Below are positions 13,374 through 15,718 of a stretch of DNA of 15,718 nt, piece by piece (within the stretch, counting starts at the first letter, position 1; every line of letters starts with the position of its first letter). Both the position numbers and the translations under genes were made by a program. The notes under the pieces are model-generated. The model saw nothing but the letters and a program-made list of their open reading frames with translations. It had not been told where the DNA came from and searched no databases. The stretch is from contig JALQUE010000033.1 of the NCBI GenBank assembly GCA_023260815.1, positions 1 through 15,718 on the forward strand, read 5' to 3'. The DNA comes from Roseovarius sp. GTDB taxonomy: Bacteria; Pseudomonadota; Alphaproteobacteria; Rhodobacterales; Rhodobacteraceae.

Positions 13374-15374
13374 ATGGCGTTGCTGTTGGGTGTCGATACC
13401 GGGGGAACCTATACCGATGCGGTGTTGATCCGCGATGAGCGTGACGTGGTCGCCAAGGCCAAGGCGTTGACGACGCGGCAGGACTTGGCCATCGGGATTG
13501 GCGCGGCGATAAGGGAGGTCCTGCGCCAGAGCGGCGAAGCGGCGGAGGCGATCGGGCTGGCCTCCTTGTCGACGACGCTGGCCACCAATGCCCTGGTCGA
13601 GGGGCAGGGCGGGCGTGCCGGGCTGATCTATATCGGGTTTCGTGCGACGGATCTGGACGGGCATGGATTGGACAAGGCGTTGGCGGGCGATCCGGCGCTT
13701 GTGCTGGCAGGTGGGCACAGCCATGCCGGATCCGAGGCCATGCCGCTGGATGAAGACGCACTTTGTGCTTGGTTAGAGACGATGCGCGATGTGTCGGCCT
13801 TTGCCGTGGCCGCCCAGTTCGCAACCCGGAATCCGGCCCATGAATTGCGCGCCGCCGAGATCGTGCGGCGCGTCATGGGCAGGCCGGTGTCATGCTCGCA
13901 TCACCTATCGGCCAAGCTGAACGGGCCGAAACGGGCGCTGACCGCTCTGTTGAATGCCCGGCTGATCGGGATGATTGCGCGGCTGATCGACCGGGCCGAA
14001 GGCACGCTGCGCGATCTGGGCATCGCCGCGCCCTTGATGGTGGTGCGCGGCGATGGTGCGCTGATTTCGGCGGATCAGGCCCGCGAGCGTCCGATCGAGA
14101 CCATCCTGAGCGGGCCGGCCGCCAGTATCGTGGGCGCCCGCTGGCTTACCGGGGCGGATCACGCGCTGGTGTCCGATATCGGCGGCACGACCACGGATGT
14201 GGCCGTGCTGCGTGGCGGCAAGCCGATGATCGATCCCGCGGGTGCGCAGGTGGGACCGTGGCGCACCATGGTCGAGGCTGTGGCGATGCGCACCACCGGC
14301 CTTGGGGGCGACAGCGAGGTGCATATCGAGGATGAGGGTCTGCAGGGTGGCGTCAGGCTTGGCCCGCAACGGGTGATTCCGGTCAGCCTGTTGGCTTTTG
14401 AAGCGCCCGGCCCCGTGCATGACACGCTGGACGATCAGCTGCGCCGCGCAGTCCCTGGTGAGCATGACGCGAGGTTTGTGCGGGCCGTCACAGGTATGGA
14501 AACCAGCGGTCTCTCCGAGCGTGAAGAGGCGCTTTTGGGCCGGATCGGTGACGATGTTCACCCGTTGGGCGCTCTGCTCAAGACACGGCTGGAGGGGCAG
14601 GCGCTGCGCCGTCTGGTGGCGCGGGGGCTGGTGCAGGTCGCCGGGGTCACGCCGTCGGACGCAAGCCATGTTCTGGGCCGGTTGACAGAGTGGGACCACG
14701 AGGCCGCAACCAAAGCGTTGCAGCTTTTGGGGCGCAAGCGCACCGGCAGCGGCAACATGCTGTGTCCCGATCCTGTCACTTTTGCGCAATTGATCGTGGA
14801 TCAGGTGACCCATCAGACCAGTCTGGCCTTGTTAGAGACTGCTTTTGCCGAGGAAGAGACGCCATTCGATCTGCCGCCCGATCGCCTGGCCCGGCATGTG
14901 CTGATGCAGCGCGGTCTGGGCGGTCATCATGGATTGGTACGGCTTGAGACCGGGTTGAACGTGCCTGTGGTGGGGTTGGGGGCCTCGGCGCCCAGCTATT
15001 ATCCGGATGTGGGCAAACGCCTTGGCTGCAGGATGATCCTGCCGGATCACGCCGGGGTGGCCAATGCCATAGGGGCCGTGGTGGGCCGGGTCACGATCCG
15101 GCGCACCGGCACTGTCACCTCGCCCTCCGAAGGCAAGTTTCGCGTACATCTTGAGACCGGACCCGAGGATCATCCCGAGGCCGAGGCCGCGATGATGGCC
15201 TTGCAGGCGGCGCTTGAACAGGAGGCGCGCAGTCAGGCGGATGCGGCGGGGGCCGAGGACATCCATGTGCAGGCCAGCCGCGCGCTGCGCACCGCGCAAG
15301 CCGAGGGGCGCGAGGTCTTTCTTGAGGCCGAGATCACGGTCGAGGTGACCGGGCGCCCAAGGGTCGCCGCCTGA
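13374..15374 (+). CDS. Hydantoinase/oxoprolinase A-type protein, stand-alone
   Basis: 666 residues, start ATG 13374, 48 bases after queG. It is an actin-like ATPase-fold protein of the HyuA/5-oxoprolinase A family: GVDTGGTYTDAV at 6-17 (phosphate-1 loop), LSTTLATNALVEG, the ILSGPAASIVGA segment, and SDIGGTTTDVAVL at 267-279 (phosphate-2 loop). The C-terminus is Ala/Glu-rich. These proteins use ATP to open cyclic amides such as hydantoins or 5-oxoproline, or act as acetone/acetophenone carboxylase subunits, normally with a B subunit (hyuB). No hyuB-like gene follows within the window; the next gene is msrB on the far side of 157 bases. The substrate is therefore undetermined, and a B partner may lie elsewhere or be absent. 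Confidence 0.9.
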   Translation: MALLLGVDTGGTYTDAVLIRDERDVVAKAKALTTRQDLAIGIGAAIREVLRQSGEAAEAIGLASLSTTLATNALVEGQGGRAGLIYIGFRATDLDGHGLDKALAGDPALVLAGGHSHAGSEAMPLDEDALCAWLETMRDVSAFAVAAQFATRNPAHELRAAEIVRRVMGRPVSCSHHLSAKLNGPKRALTALLNARLIGMIARLIDRAEGTLRDLGIAAPLMVVRGDGALISADQARERPIETILSGPAASIVGARWLTGADHALVSDIGGTTTDVAVLRGGKPMIDPAGAQVGPWRTMVEAVAMRTTGLGGDSEVHIEDEGLQGGVRLGPQRVIPVSLLAFEAPGPVHDTLDDQLRRAVPGEHDARFVRAVTGMETSGLSEREEALLGRIGDDVHPLGALLKTRLEGQALRRLVARGLVQVAGVTPSDASHVLGRLTEWDHEAATKALQLLGRKRTGSGNMLCPDPVTFAQLIVDQVTHQTSLALLETAFAEEETPFDLPPDRLARHVLMQRGLGGHHGLVRLETGLNVPVVGLGASAPSYYPDVGKRLGCRMILPDHAGVANAIGAVVGRVTIRRTGTVTSPSEGKFRVHLETGPEDHPEAEAAMMALQAALEQEARSQADAAGAEDIHVQASRALRTAQAEGREVFLEAEITVEVTGRPRVAA

Positions 15375-15419
15375 GGGCCTTACGGGTGTGTCGCTGCTCA
15401 AATCTTGGTCAGTCAGACC

Positions 15420-15435
15420 GGATCGCAGGCGATCC
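15420..15435. repeat. Short inverted repeat between hyuA-type gene and msrB
   Basis: GGATCGC-AG-GCGATCC, a perfect 7-2-7 palindrome followed by TTT, 46 bases after the upstream stop. It may be a weak terminator stem or an operator. The rest of this 157-base gap (15375-15531) shows TTGAAA at 15471 but no clear -10 partner. Confidence 0.35.
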
Positions 15436-15531
15436 TTTGACCGCATCCGCCGGGTTTCGAAGAATTGATTTTGAAAAATCGCCCCGTCGAACACATGTAA
15501 AGGGCACGTGCCAATCACCGGAGACCGACGC

Positions 15532-15718
15532 ATGAGCCGATATAGCAAGGATCCCGACGCCATCGCCGCCCTTGACCCCGAGCAGTTCTGGGTCACCCAG
15601 GAAAACGGTACCGAGCGTCCCGGCACGGGCAAGTATCTGTCCAACAAGGCGCCCGGCATCTATGTCGATATCGTGTCCGGCGAGCCGCTGTTCGCCTCGG
15701 GCGACAAATACGAGTCGG
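15532..15718 (+). CDS. msrB: Peptide-methionine (R)-S-oxide reductase, N-terminal part
   Basis: Runs off the right edge after 62 codons. ATG 15532 is preceded by a CGGAGA ribosome binding site (15519-15524). The visible N-terminus carries the MsrB family signature: QFWVTQENGTERPGTGKYL (19-37), then PGIYVDIVSGEPLFASGDKYES. The full enzyme reduces methionine-R-sulfoxide in proteins, using a catalytic Cys and often a four-Cys zinc site, both of which lie beyond the visible part. The usual ERPF/W-x-G is RPGTG here, a mild variation. No signal peptide, so it is a cytosolic form. Confidence 0.93.
   Translation, partial: MSRYSKDPDAIAALDPEQFWVTQENGTERPGTGKYLSNKAPGIYVDIVSGEPLFASGDKYES

Noticed and set aside
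12129..13724. 531-codon open frame on the - strand across the GST end, queG and the hyuA-type start
   Set aside because: It runs antisense to three genes with clear family motifs and shows no recognisable domain; long antisense frames are expected from the GC-biased codon use.
13905..14813. 302-codon - strand frame
   Set aside because: Antisense to the hyuA-type gene; no motifs.

Overview
The window looks like a chromosomal segment of a Rhodobacterales alphaproteobacterium, probably of the Roseobacter group. The clues are high GC with third-position G/C bias, many 4-base ATGA start/stop overlaps, a DUF2793 spike-type gene, and a GC-hairpin/GGATATTTT.../CCAGAAGAAG intergenic element of a kind I associate with Rhodobacteraceae genomes. 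This placement comes from gene content and sequence style, not from a database search.

Positions 1-10693 are a surface-glycan locus built around nonulosonic (sialic-like) acids. It has three transcription blocks. Block A (+, 1-2810) holds the 3' end of a KpsC/KpsS-like capsule glycosyltransferase, a DUF4910/M28-like aminopeptidase-fold protein, and an AAC(3)-type N-acetyltransferase. Block B (-, 7517-2868) holds a 70-residue unknown protein, a GT-B-like putative glycosyltransferase, pseB, pseC and, after a gap with a hairpin, a DUF2793 protein. Block C (+, 7606-10693) holds a CMP-nonulosonate cytidylyltransferase fused to a KdsC-like HAD domain, a GT42-type sialyltransferase, and an AGE-family epimerase, each start overlapping the previous stop by 4 bases. 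Blocks B and C diverge from an 88-base AT-richer region. Blocks A and B converge on a hairpin at 2826-2850.

Together the genes could make UDP-4-amino-4,6-dideoxy-N-acetyl-altrosamine (PseB, PseC), acylate it or a product derived from it (AAC(3)-like, DUF4910), activate a nonulosonate as its CMP ester (the fusion), and transfer it to a glycan (GT42 and the GT-B enzymes). The condensing synthase (PseI/NeuB/LegI), PseG and a recognisable PseH are absent here. Either they lie outside the window, or the pathway differs from the standard one. The combination of PseB, PseC, DUF4910 and AAC(3)-like proteins parallels, from memory, the Campylobacter jejuni Cj1293-Cj1297 flagellin-glycan region. This is the most interesting signal in the window.

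Positions 10763-15718 are ordinary chromosomal genes on the + strand: mtgA (peptidoglycan glycosyltransferase), a glutathione S-transferase, queG (epoxyqueuosine reductase), a stand-alone hydantoinase/oxoprolinase A-type protein, and the start of msrB. The island-like glycan locus appears to end at about 10700. No gene-free stretch exceeds 160 bases. I see no tRNA, rRNA, CRISPR array, insertion sequence or integrase.
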